Of a stretch of 64,000 nucleotides of DNA, positions 34,397 through 42,211 are shown one piece after another. A program made the position numbers and the translations under genes. The notes under the pieces are model-generated. The model made no database searches. It was not told where the DNA came from and was given only the letters and a program-made list of their open reading frames with translations. Source of the DNA: 34-65-8 sp046294735 (lineage in GTDB: Bacteria; Pseudomonadota; Alphaproteobacteria; Sphingomonadales; Sphingomonadaceae); assembly GCA_046294735.1 (NCBI GenBank), contig JBKBKB010000002.1, forward strand, positions 495,339 through 559,338. The letters are read 5' to 3'. The first letter of the stretch is position 1. Each line of letters opens with the position of its first letter.

Positions 34397-35827
34397 ATGA
34401 AATTTACCCATGATGCAATCGTGATCGGCGCAGGCGCCGCGGGCCTCACCGCAGCGGGCGGCGTGGCCCTGTTCGGGCTCAAGTCCGTGCTGGTCGAAGG
34501 CCACAAGATGGGCGGCGAGTGCCTCAACAACGGCTGCGTGCCGTCGAAGGCGCTGATTACCGCTGCCAGGCGTGCGGCCGAAGCGCGGGTTGCAACCCGG
34601 CACGGCGTGACGCTGGCGCCGCCGCAGGTCGACTGGGCCGGAGTCATGGCGCACGTCCGCCAGGCGATTGCCGAGATCGAGCCGCACGATTCGGTCGAAA
34701 CCTTCGAGGGCATGGGCGTCGAGGTCATCAAAGGCTGGGCCCAGGTCACTGGCCCGCATTCGGTCGAGGTCGGCGGGCGAACACTTACCGCCCCGCGCGT
34801 GGTGATCGCCACCGGCTCGAAACCGGCAGTGCCGCCGGTCGAAGGGCTGGACAGTGTGCCCTACCTCACCAACGAGAACCTGTTCGAGCTGGCTGAGCAA
34901 CCAGAACACCTGGTCATCATCGGCGGCGGAGTGATCGGGATGGAGATGGCACAGGCCTTCCGCCGCCTCGGCAGCATAGTCACTGTGGTCAATCCCGGGC
35001 CGCTGATGGGGCGCGACGATCCCGAATCCGTGGCAGTGGTGCGCGCAGTAATGGAGGGAGAAGGCGTCCGCTTCATCGACGGCAAGGTCAAGCTCGTCTC
35101 CGGCGGCGCCGGCGCGATCGAGGCAACGGTCGAGTTGACCGCTGGCGGGTCCGAACAGGTCGATGGCTCGCATCTGCTGGTCGCGGTCGGGCGCAAGGCC
35201 AATTGCCGCGGCTTCGGGCTGGAGGAGGTGGGCGTGGAGATTGGCCCGAACGGGATCGTCACCAATGCCCGCCGCCGCACCTCGGTCAGGTCGATCTACG
35301 CCATCGGCGATTGCCGCGACGGCCCGCGCCTGACCCATGCCTCGGGCTACGAAGGGTCGAACGTAGCGCTGGAGATCGTCACCGGGATCCCGACCAAGGT
35401 CGATTACCGCGCCCTGCCCTGGTGCACTTACACCGAACCGGAAGTGGCGCAGGTCGGGCTGACCGAGGCCGAGGCGCGCGCGCAGCACGGTGATGCCATC
35501 ACCGTGGTCACGGAAGGCTTCGAGCACAACGAGCGCGCCATTGCCGAGGGCGACACCCGGGGCCACCTCAAGCTGGTGCTCAAAGGCAAGAAAGTGCTCG
35601 GCGCCAGCATTGTCGGCAAGAACGCAGGCGAGCTCCTGCTGCCGTTCAGTCAGAGCATCACCGGCAAGAGCAGCACCTTTGCCATGGGCAGCGCTGTGAT
35701 CAGCTACCCCACTCGCAGTGAGATTGCCAAGGCCGCCGCCTTCAGTGCGTGGGAGCCGACCGTGTTCGGTGCACTGCCGAAGAAATACGCCGCGCTGGTG
35801 GCGAAACTGCGCAGGACTTTTGCATGA
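34397..35827 (+). CDS. Pyridine nucleotide-disulfide oxidoreductase (MerA-like)
   Basis: A 476-residue flavoprotein of the dihydrolipoamide dehydrogenase/mercuric reductase family. FAD site IGAGAAG at residues 10-16; redox cysteines C42 and C47 in GECLNNGCVPSK; NAD(P) site IIGGGVIGMEMAQ; second FAD motif YAIGDCRDGP. The usual C-terminal HP.(S)E histidine is replaced by SYPTRSE, so it is not a standard lipoamide dehydrogenase. No N-terminal metal-binding domain or vicinal C-terminal cysteines are present. Its TGA overlaps the radical SAM ATG, so the two are coupled. Confidence 0.88.
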   Translation: MKFTHDAIVIGAGAAGLTAAGGVALFGLKSVLVEGHKMGGECLNNGCVPSKALITAARRAAEARVATRHGVTLAPPQVDWAGVMAHVRQAIAEIEPHDSVETFEGMGVEVIKGWAQVTGPHSVEVGGRTLTAPRVVIATGSKPAVPPVEGLDSVPYLTNENLFELAEQPEHLVIIGGGVIGMEMAQAFRRLGSIVTVVNPGPLMGRDDPESVAVVRAVMEGEGVRFIDGKVKLVSGGAGAIEATVELTAGGSEQVDGSHLLVAVGRKANCRGFGLEEVGVEIGPNGIVTNARRRTSVRSIYAIGDCRDGPRLTHASGYEGSNVALEIVTGIPTKVDYRALPWCTYTEPEVAQVGLTEAEARAQHGDAITVVTEGFEHNERAIAEGDTRGHLKLVLKGKKVLGASIVGKNAGELLLPFSQSITGKSSTFAMGSAVISYPTRSEIAKAAAFSAWEPTVFGALPKKYAALVAKLRRTFA

Positions 35828-36813
35828 GCGAGCGCCGCACCCGCTCGCGCAATGCACCCACTGGCCCATCGCCTTTCCGGGTCGAGGCCGCGCCCCTTGC
35901 GCGCGAGAAGTTTGTCGATCCGGTCTGGACCGCCAAGGGCGAGCGCCGCGCCAGCGTCCCCCTGACCCGGCTCGAAACGCTGTGGCTCAACACCGGGACG
36001 CTGTGCAACCTCGCCTGCGCCACCTGCTATATCGAGAGCAGCCCGACCAACGATGCGCTGGTCTTTCTTTCGGCCAGCGATGCCGCGCGCTTTCTCAACG
36101 AGGCCGAAGGCATGGGCACCCGTGAGATCGGCTTTACCGGCGGCGAACCGTTCATGAACCCTCAGTTCCTCACCATGCTGACCGATGCCCTCGAACGCGG
36201 GTTCGACGCACTGGTCCTGAGCAATGCAATGAAGCCGATGCGGCGGCACGAGGCGGCATTGCTGGCCATGCGCGCGCGATTCGGTAGCAAGCTCACCATC
36301 CGCGTGAGCCTCGACCACCACACGCGGGGCGGCCACGAGGGCGAGCGCGGGCCGGGGAGCTGGGAGCCGGGGCTGGCGGGGCTGAAATGGCTGTCGGACA
36401 ACCAGTTCAGCATCGCCGTCGCAGGCCGCCTGCTGCCGGGCGAAAGCATGGGCGAAGCGCGCGCGGGCTATGCCCGGCTGTTCGCCGCCGAGGGCATCGG
36501 GATCGATGCGCACGATCCGGCGCGAATGGTGCTGTTCCCGGAAATGGACGCAGAGAAAGACATTGCCGAGATCACGGTCGATTGCTGGGGCATCCTCGGC
36601 AAGTCACCGGCGCAGATCATGTGCGCGACCAGCCGCATGATCGTCCATCGCAAGGGCGAGCCTGCCCCCCGCGTAGCCGCCTGCACCCTGATCCCCTACG
36701 ATCCGCAGTTCGACATGGGCGCGACGCTGGCCGAAGCCTCGGGCGAAATCGCCCTCAACCACCCCCACTGCGCCCGCTTCTGCGTACTCGGCGGGGCCAG
36801 CTGTTCGGTCTAG
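35824..36813 (+). CDS. Radical SAM protein
   Basis: A 329-residue radical SAM enzyme. The 4Fe-4S cluster motif CNLACATC lies near residue 60, preceded by LWLNTGTL and followed by YIESSPTND. FTGGEPFMNP supplies the SAM-binding GGE. Three cysteines near the C terminus (ACTLIPYD, HCARFCVLGGASC) may bind a second cluster. It lacks the selenocysteine/DUF3641 tail of ArsS. It is translationally coupled to the flavin reductase by ATGA, and its TAG forms a shared CTAG with mtnP. The substrate is unknown. Confidence 0.88.
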   Translation: MSERRTRSRNAPTGPSPFRVEAAPLAREKFVDPVWTAKGERRASVPLTRLETLWLNTGTLCNLACATCYIESSPTNDALVFLSASDAARFLNEAEGMGTREIGFTGGEPFMNPQFLTMLTDALERGFDALVLSNAMKPMRRHEAALLAMRARFGSKLTIRVSLDHHTRGGHEGERGPGSWEPGLAGLKWLSDNQFSIAVAGRLLPGESMGEARAGYARLFAAEGIGIDAHDPARMVLFPEMDAEKDIAEITVDCWGILGKSPAQIMCATSRMIVHRKGEPAPRVAACTLIPYDPQFDMGATLAEASGEIALNHPHCARFCVLGGASCSV

Positions 36814-37673
36814 AGCACCCGCCCCGCTACTGCATCCAGCTTCGCCAGCACTGCCGGGTCGCGCGCATCGGATGCAGTGATCAGCGCATGGTCGAGCACC
36901 GTGTCGAGTGGTGATGGTTCGCGCACTTCGGGCAAGGCGGCGATGAACCGCTCCACCGCCTGCCGCGCGATCACGCCGTTGGCGTGCATCTGTTCGAGCA
37001 CCTGGCTGACTTCAACGAAGGCGGCATCATCGCGCCAACAGTCGTAATCGGTCACCATGCCGAGCAGCGCGTAGGGCATCTCCGCCTCGCGGCACAGTTT
37101 CGCTTCGGGCATGGCGGTCATGCCGATCACATCCGCACCCCACTGGCGGTAGAGGTGGCTTTCCGCGCGGGTGGAGAACTGCGGGCCTTCCATGGCGAGG
37201 TAGGTGCCGCTGCGCGCAATCGCGCCGCCCGCCGCCTCGACCGCGTCCGCCGCCATCGCGCTGAGCCGCGGGCAGACCGGCTCGGCCATGCTGACGTGGG
37301 CGACCATGCCGGTGCCGAAGAAGCTGGAGGCGCGATCTCTGGTGCGGTCGATGAACTGGTCAACCGCCACGAAGCGGCCCGGCGGCAGTTCCTCCCGCAG
37401 GGAGCCGACCGCGCTGATGGCGAGGATATCGGTGCATCCGGCACGCTTCAGCGCATCAATGTTGGCGCGCGCGTTCAGTTGGCCCGGTGCGATCCGGTGC
37501 CCGCGCCCGTGGCGCGGGAGAAAGCGCACCCGGACCGGCCCGATCCGCCCGCACAGGATTTCGTCCGAAGCCTCGCCGAAGGGGGAGTTGACGCGGATCC
37601 ACTGCGCCTCTTCCAGCGCGTCGATCTGGTAGAGACCGCTGCCTCCGATGATGCCGATGGTCCAGGTGGTCAT
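36810..37673 (-). CDS. mtnP: S-methyl-5'-thioadenosine phosphorylase
   Basis: A 287-residue purine nucleoside phosphorylase-family enzyme that cleaves 5'-methylthioadenosine to adenine and methylthioribose-1-phosphate. N-terminal IGIIGGSGLY; phosphate-site RHGRGHRI; SAVGSLREEL; the MTA-specific MTAMPEAKLCRE and VTDYDCW. It is convergent with the radical SAM gene. Arsenosugar and other radical SAM clusters sometimes carry such a phosphorylase to remove adenine, but a plain methionine-salvage role is equally possible. Confidence 0.93.
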   Translation of the reverse strand: MTTWTIGIIGGSGLYQIDALEEAQWIRVNSPFGEASDEILCGRIGPVRVRFLPRHGRGHRIAPGQLNARANIDALKRAGCTDILAISAVGSLREELPPGRFVAVDQFIDRTRDRASSFFGTGMVAHVSMAEPVCPRLSAMAADAVEAAGGAIARSGTYLAMEGPQFSTRAESHLYRQWGADVIGMTAMPEAKLCREAEMPYALLGMVTDYDCWRDDAAFVEVSQVLEQMHANGVIARQAVERFIAALPEVREPSPLDTVLDHALITASDARDPAVLAKLDAVAGRVL

Positions 37674-37740
37674 GGGATGCTTGGTAACGGCTCAAACGGC
37701 TGGCGAAAACCAAAATCCCACTACCCACGCGGGGAGAGAA

Positions 37741-39027
37741 TCACCCGTATTTGCCCCGCTTTGGCCCGAGATAGCCAAACAGGTAAGCCCCCACTTTGCG
37801 CATCTGGATTTCCTCCGCCCCTTCGGTGATGCGGTAGCGGCGGTGATGGCGATAGATGTGTTCGAATGGCTTGTGGCGCGAATAGCCGATCCCGCCGTGA
37901 ACCTGCATCGCCCGGTCCGCCGCCTCGCACACCAGCCGGTTCGCCCAATAGTTGCACATGGAGACCTTGTCGGAGATAGTCTTTTCGATCATCTCATGCG
38001 GCATGTTGTCCATGTCCCACGCGGTCTTGTAGATCAGCAGGCGGAGCATCTCGCACTGGGTCGCCAGTTCCACGAGCGGAAACTGGATCGCCTGGTTGCG
38101 GGCCAGCTCCTCGCCGAACGGCTTGCGTTCCCGCGCATAGCGTACGCTTTCCTCGACGCAGAAGGTCGCCGCACCGAGGCTGCTTGCGGCCTGCCGGATG
38201 CGGTTCTGGTGGACGAAGCTTTGCGCCAGCGCGAGGCCGCGCCCTTCCACGCCCAGGATCGCGCTGTCCGGCACCCACACGTTCGTGACCGAAAGGCGCG
38301 GGTGGTCGGTCGGCATGTTGAAGGTCCACATCCACTCCTCGATTTGGACGCCCGGGGTGGGGTTGGGGACGAGGAAGCAGGTGATCCCGCTGGCATCGCC
38401 CGCCTTGCCGCCGGTCCGCGCAAACATCGCGCAGTGGGTGGCGACATGCATCCCGGTGATCCACATCTTCTCCCCGTCGATCCGCCAGCCGGGGGTCCCG
38501 TCGCGCGTCTCCCGCACCGCGACGGTTTCCATGTGGGTCGCGTCAGAGCCGTGGTGCGGCTCGGTCAGGCCGAAGGCGACGCGGCGGGTGCCCTCGAACC
38601 CTCCAAGGATGAACTCCCGCCTCTGCTCCTCGGTACCAAAATGCTCGAACATGGCGACGAAGGGAAAATTGCCGACGATGCTGTGCTCGTTCTGAAGGTC
38701 ATTGTGCAACCCCAGCCCGCGCTGCGCGAACCGGTCTCTGATTACCGCCATCCACAGGTTGGAGCCATCCTGGCCGCCGTATTTCTTCGGCGCGGAAAAG
38801 CGCCAGTGGCCGGCCTCGTCAGCCAGCTTGCGCGACTGGCGCAGCAGGTCTTCCCATTCGTGCCGGGGCAGGCCGCCGTTCTCGAAATCGGTCCGGGCAT
38901 ATTCGCGGCGGTGATCGAAGAAGCGGATGTTGTCATCCGCCTGTTCGAGCGGGATGATCTTGTCCTCGATGAACTTCTCGAGTTCGGCGTAGTAGTCTTC
39001 CAATTCCTTGGGGACGGTGAAATCCAT
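37741..39027 (-). CDS. Acyl-CoA dehydrogenase family protein
   Basis: A 428-residue flavoprotein of the acyl-CoA dehydrogenase family, probably ACAD10/11-like. Signature segments: RVAFGLTEPHHGSDATHMET, RIDGEKMWITGMHVATHCAM, and the C-terminal QVHGGIGYSRHKPFEHIYRHHRRYRI. It lies directly after a phosphotransferase gene with three bases between, the pairing seen for ACAD10/11 systems that handle 4-hydroxy acyl-CoAs. That substrate is inference from the pairing. Confidence 0.92.
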   Translation of the reverse strand: MDFTVPKELEDYYAELEKFIEDKIIPLEQADDNIRFFDHRREYARTDFENGGLPRHEWEDLLRQSRKLADEAGHWRFSAPKKYGGQDGSNLWMAVIRDRFAQRGLGLHNDLQNEHSIVGNFPFVAMFEHFGTEEQRREFILGGFEGTRRVAFGLTEPHHGSDATHMETVAVRETRDGTPGWRIDGEKMWITGMHVATHCAMFARTGGKAGDASGITCFLVPNPTPGVQIEEWMWTFNMPTDHPRLSVTNVWVPDSAILGVEGRGLALAQSFVHQNRIRQAASSLGAATFCVEESVRYARERKPFGEELARNQAIQFPLVELATQCEMLRLLIYKTAWDMDNMPHEMIEKTISDKVSMCNYWANRLVCEAADRAMQVHGGIGYSRHKPFEHIYRHHRRYRITEGAEEIQMRKVGAYLFGYLGPKRGKYG

Positions 39028-39030
39028 CGC

Positions 39031-40359
39031 TTAATCCTCTCCGGTCCAAATCTTGCGCGCCACGGCTAGCGCAGGGTATTTGGGAATGTCTGCTTCCAGC
39101 TTGGCAAGCGCCTGGCGCTTGAGGTCGGCCAGCAGCCCAGGCGTAGAAAGACCCTTCTCACCTGCCAGAAATGCTTCGGACAAAGCCCGGTCCCGCACCT
39201 CGCCTTGTCCCTGGCCGCGTGCGATCATGCCCAGCGCATTGCGAGCCACTGCCGCCTGGAAGCGGTCGTGCCCTTCCAGACGGTCCTTGATCGTGGCCAG
39301 CCATTCGCTGATCGCCGTGGCAATTTCGCCGCCGGTTGCCTCGCCTTGTTCAGGCGGCGGCGCGGTCCTGGCAGCCGGGGGGCGCGCTCGCTCCACTTCG
39401 GGCGCATCCGCTTCCATCAGCATCAGCAGGTCAAGTTCGTTCTCGCTGGTGCGGCGCGAGATCACCACGCGTTCGAGCATCCGGTCATATCCGTCACGCC
39501 AGACTTGCGCCTGACGCAGGCACCCCAAGGCCCACCACACGGTCCGGTGGATCATCCAGTAACGGAACCGGGCGCGGTCGACCGGCCGCCCGCATTCCGC
39601 TTCGTAAGCGGCGAAGTAATCCTCCAGGCTACCCAGCCCAAGCGCAGGTCGGTCGTATCGTGCAAAACGCCACACCGCCATGCAGCCGAACGCCAGATCT
39701 TCGTGCGGGTCTCCGAAATGGGCCAGCTCCCAGTCGAGCACGCCGGTCAGGTGGCCGTCCTCGCACAGTATATTGCCAAGCCGGTAGTCGCCGTGATTGA
39801 GCACCGGATCGACCGGGTCGGGGCAATTATCCTCCATCCATTTGAGGCCCAGCGCGATGATCGGCCGGTCGCCGCCCGCTTCCATAAACTGCGCCCGCAA
39901 GTCAGCGATGGCGGCGCGGTAGGCCATCACAGGCACATCATCTGGCACGTCCTCGCGCTGCAGCGAATGGATCCGGGCGAGATCGCGCGCCGCTTCGCGC
40001 AGGATCGTGTTCGCCCCCTCCATGGCGAGGATTGCCTTGGGATCGGGCGTGCCGGGCAGCGCGCGCATGATGAAGCCGCTGCCGATCCCGTCATTCGGAT
40101 CCAGCACGGTCATGACCTCAGGCGCAGTGACGCCGACGGCGCGAGCGGCGCGGATGACTGCTGCCTCGGTGGCATGGCCATATGGGCGGCCTTCCATGAA
40201 GGCGAGGCTCGGCGCGCGGCGCAGGACATAGCTCTCGCCGCCCAGCTCGAAACGCCAGCTTTCCATTGTTGCCCCACCGGTCAGGCGGCGCAGCCCGGTG
40301 GGCGTACCGGGGCCAAGCCGCGCCATTGCGTGGGCCAGCCCCTGTTCCAGATCGACCAT
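39031..40359 (-). CDS. APH-type kinase fused to a DUF6285-like domain
   Basis: A 442-residue protein. Residues about 20-330 are an aminoglycoside-phosphotransferase-fold kinase: HGDYRLGNILC (catalytic loop) and GVLDWELAHFGDP (metal Asp). After a Pro/Ala linker, residues about 345-440 look like the DUF6285 helical domain (EIATAISEWLATIKDRLEGH, LKRQALAKLEADIPKYP). Such kinases usually act on hydroxyacyl substrates beside an acyl-CoA dehydrogenase. Here that gene follows three bases later. ATG 40359 has GGGGAG close upstream. Confidence 0.85.
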   Translation of the reverse strand: MVDLEQGLAHAMARLGPGTPTGLRRLTGGATMESWRFELGGESYVLRRAPSLAFMEGRPYGHATEAAVIRAARAVGVTAPEVMTVLDPNDGIGSGFIMRALPGTPDPKAILAMEGANTILREAARDLARIHSLQREDVPDDVPVMAYRAAIADLRAQFMEAGGDRPIIALGLKWMEDNCPDPVDPVLNHGDYRLGNILCEDGHLTGVLDWELAHFGDPHEDLAFGCMAVWRFARYDRPALGLGSLEDYFAAYEAECGRPVDRARFRYWMIHRTVWWALGCLRQAQVWRDGYDRMLERVVISRRTSENELDLLMLMEADAPEVERARPPAARTAPPPEQGEATGGEIATAISEWLATIKDRLEGHDRFQAAVARNALGMIARGQGQGEVRDRALSEAFLAGEKGLSTPGLLADLKRQALAKLEADIPKYPALAVARKIWTGED

Positions 40360-40557
40360 GCCTCTCCCCGTTATCCCTTTCGGGCTATGTTGGCGATCAG
40401 GCTCTGTTCGCACAAGACTGCAGATGCCGGCGTGCATGATTGATATCGGGAAAAGGATTTGGTCGCGCCAGCGACACTTTCTGTCGCGGGGCGACTTGTT
40501 CCCGCAAAAGTGCTGTCGTTAAGCCTGTGCCAACCAGTTTGGTGTAGGGGTCAGTAT

Positions 40558-41589
40558 ATGTCCGTATTCGCACGTTACCTCGCTCCCGCCTTCGCTGCTC
40601 TGGCGATGTCCTTCACCGCCTCGGCCCATGCCCAGGGTTCTCAAGCCGATTCGTTCGATCTCGAAGCCGCGTTTGACCGGACTTTGGGAACACAGGCCCG
40701 CGCCCCACAGACTTTCAACGCGGTTTATGAAGGCGGACTGGATGCCGCGATTGCCCGCGTCGCCAATGGCGAACAGGGCCGTATCGGTGTCGCCGCAATG
40801 GATCTTGCCAGTGGGCGCATGGTGTCCGTTCTGGGTGACCAGCGCTTCCCCATGGCCAGCACCAGCAAGATTGCCATCGCTGCCGCCTATCTGGAAGGGG
40901 TGGAAAAAGGCCGCTGGAGCCTGAGCAGCGAATTTCCGCTACTGATCCCGGAACGGTCAGCCAAGTTTTCCTCCGCCCGCGCGCCTGTCCGCAAGGGCAA
41001 CTATCTGCCCGCGATCGAACTGATCGAGCTGATGATCACCCGCAGTTCCAACCCGGCCACCGATGCCCTGCTGGATGTGATCGGCGGGCCGCAGGCGGTC
41101 AACGACTGGATGCGCCGCGCCGGTATCCGCGATTTCGAGCTGACCCGCGACATTGCCACGCTGGTGCGTGACGATGGCGAGTTCGACCCGGCCTCGGTCA
41201 TTGACCGGCGGGACAGCGCCACGCCCAAGGCGATGCTGGACCTGGTGGTCGGCCTGCATGAGGGCCGCTGGCTCAACGCGACCCACCGGCAGGTGATTCT
41301 CGGCGCGATGGAGCGCACGGTCACCGGCAAGCGCCGCATCCGCGGGATGCTGCCGGCCAATCTGACCGTGGGCAATAAAACCGGTTCACTCAACAATACC
41401 ACCAGTGACATCGGTTTTATCCGCACCCCAGACGGCCGGGCGATTGCGCTGGCGATCTATGTCACCGGGCAAGGGTCGCGGGCGGCCCGCGAAGCGCGGG
41501 TCGCGGAAATCGCACGGGCGATCTATGACGGCTACAGCGCGGACAGCGACGGCCGCAACTGGACCAGCGCGACTTATACTGGCGGCTGA
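40558..41589 (+). CDS. Exported class A beta-lactamase-like serine hydrolase
   Basis: A 343-residue periplasmic protein with a signal peptide (cleavage near AHA-QG, residue 25). The serine beta-lactamase/PBP fold motifs are S101-T-S-K104, an SDN-type S163-S-N165 and KTGS. The canonical omega-loop ExxLN with the deacylating Glu is not evident: the region reads DDGEFDPASVIDRRD. Therefore a true beta-lactamase is not certain; a carboxypeptidase- or esterase-like hydrolase is possible. Start ATG 40558 has AGGGG upstream. The gene ends at a bidirectional hairpin. Confidence 0.8.
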   Translation: MSVFARYLAPAFAALAMSFTASAHAQGSQADSFDLEAAFDRTLGTQARAPQTFNAVYEGGLDAAIARVANGEQGRIGVAAMDLASGRMVSVLGDQRFPMASTSKIAIAAAYLEGVEKGRWSLSSEFPLLIPERSAKFSSARAPVRKGNYLPAIELIELMITRSSNPATDALLDVIGGPQAVNDWMRRAGIRDFELTRDIATLVRDDGEFDPASVIDRRDSATPKAMLDLVVGLHEGRWLNATHRQVILGAMERTVTGKRRIRGMLPANLTVGNKTGSLNNTTSDIGFIRTPDGRAIALAIYVTGQGSRAAREARVAEIARAIYDGYSADSDGRNWTSATYTGG

Positions 41590-41658
41590 GTCCGGACGGT
41601 CCGGTTCGACGACTCAGCCGTGTCAGATCAGCCTGCCACCGCCCACTTGAGAGAAAAG

Positions 41659-41690
41659 AAAAGGGCGGCGCCTTGCGGCACCGCCCTTTT
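41659..41690. terminator. Bidirectional intrinsic terminator
   Basis: AAAAGGGCGG at 41659-41668 pairs with CCGCCCTTTT at 41681-41690, with an inner GCC/GGC stem. A/T runs on both sides let it end the serine hydrolase transcript rightward and the small lipoprotein transcript leftward. Confidence 0.88.
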
Positions 41691-41713
41691 CCAATTCGCG
41701 AGAAGCGAAGTGC

Positions 41714-41959
41714 TTATTCAGCAGCGGCTTCGGCGGTCGCTTCAGCAGCTTCGGCAGTTGCTTCAGCAGCATCAGCAGTCGCGTCAGCGGCAGCGTCAAC
41801 GGCTTCGCCAGCAGCTTCGGTAGCGGCTTCAGCGTTGGCTTCAGCGTCAGCAGCCATCGAGTCAGCGGTTTCGGTGGCGGCTTCTTCGGTGGCTTCCGAG
41901 CAAGCAGCGAGGCTCAGGGCGGCGCCGGCAGCGGCGGCAGCAAGAATGATCTTACGCAT
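41714..41959 (-). CDS. Ala/Glu-rich small lipoprotein
   Basis: An 81-residue lipoprotein with lipobox LAAC at residues 17-20 (MRKIILAAAAAGAALSLAAC). The mature part is a low-complexity helix built of Ala, Glu, Thr and Asp with repeats such as AAEATAE. It resembles small alanine-zipper outer-membrane lipoproteins, but there is no Lpp-type C-terminal Lys. A long amphipathic or coiled-coil helix in the periplasm is likely. It shares the terminator at 41659-41690 and is divergent from polA across 252 bases. Direct DNA repeats (GCTTCGG, GCTTCAGCAG) could allow length changes. Confidence 0.8.
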   Translation of the reverse strand: MRKIILAAAAAGAALSLAACSEATEEAATETADSMAADAEANAEAATEAAGEAVDAAADATADAAEATAEAAEATAEAAAE

Positions 41960-42211
41960 GGTGTAATATCCTTAAACAGCGAGTGGTGGTCGCCGGGCCT
42001 TGCGAACCCTGGCGCGAAACCCGCCAAGCGGCTGGCTTCGAGGGGGTAAATAATGGCGGGATTGTGTCATAGCAAGCGGATTCACGCGCCCGCGTGCAAA
42101 TAGTGCCACGATTTTGCCAAAATTGGCGGAATCCCGCCATTCCTGCGTCCGCCTGGAGGTGCCGGTCAAATCCGGTCTGGCCTTTACCTGCGTCGCTGCT
42201 AACCACACGCC

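Noticed and set aside
34397..35827. Mercury resistance reductase (merA)
   Set aside because: No N-terminal metal-binding domain, no C-terminal vicinal cysteines and no other mer genes nearby.
31967..37673. Calling the cluster a proven arsenosugar pathway
   Set aside because: No arsM and no ArsS-type selenodomain are present, and the phosphorylase fits methionine salvage equally well.
40558..41589. Antibiotic-resistance beta-lactamase
   Set aside because: The omega-loop glutamate is not evident; the fold alone does not show resistance activity.
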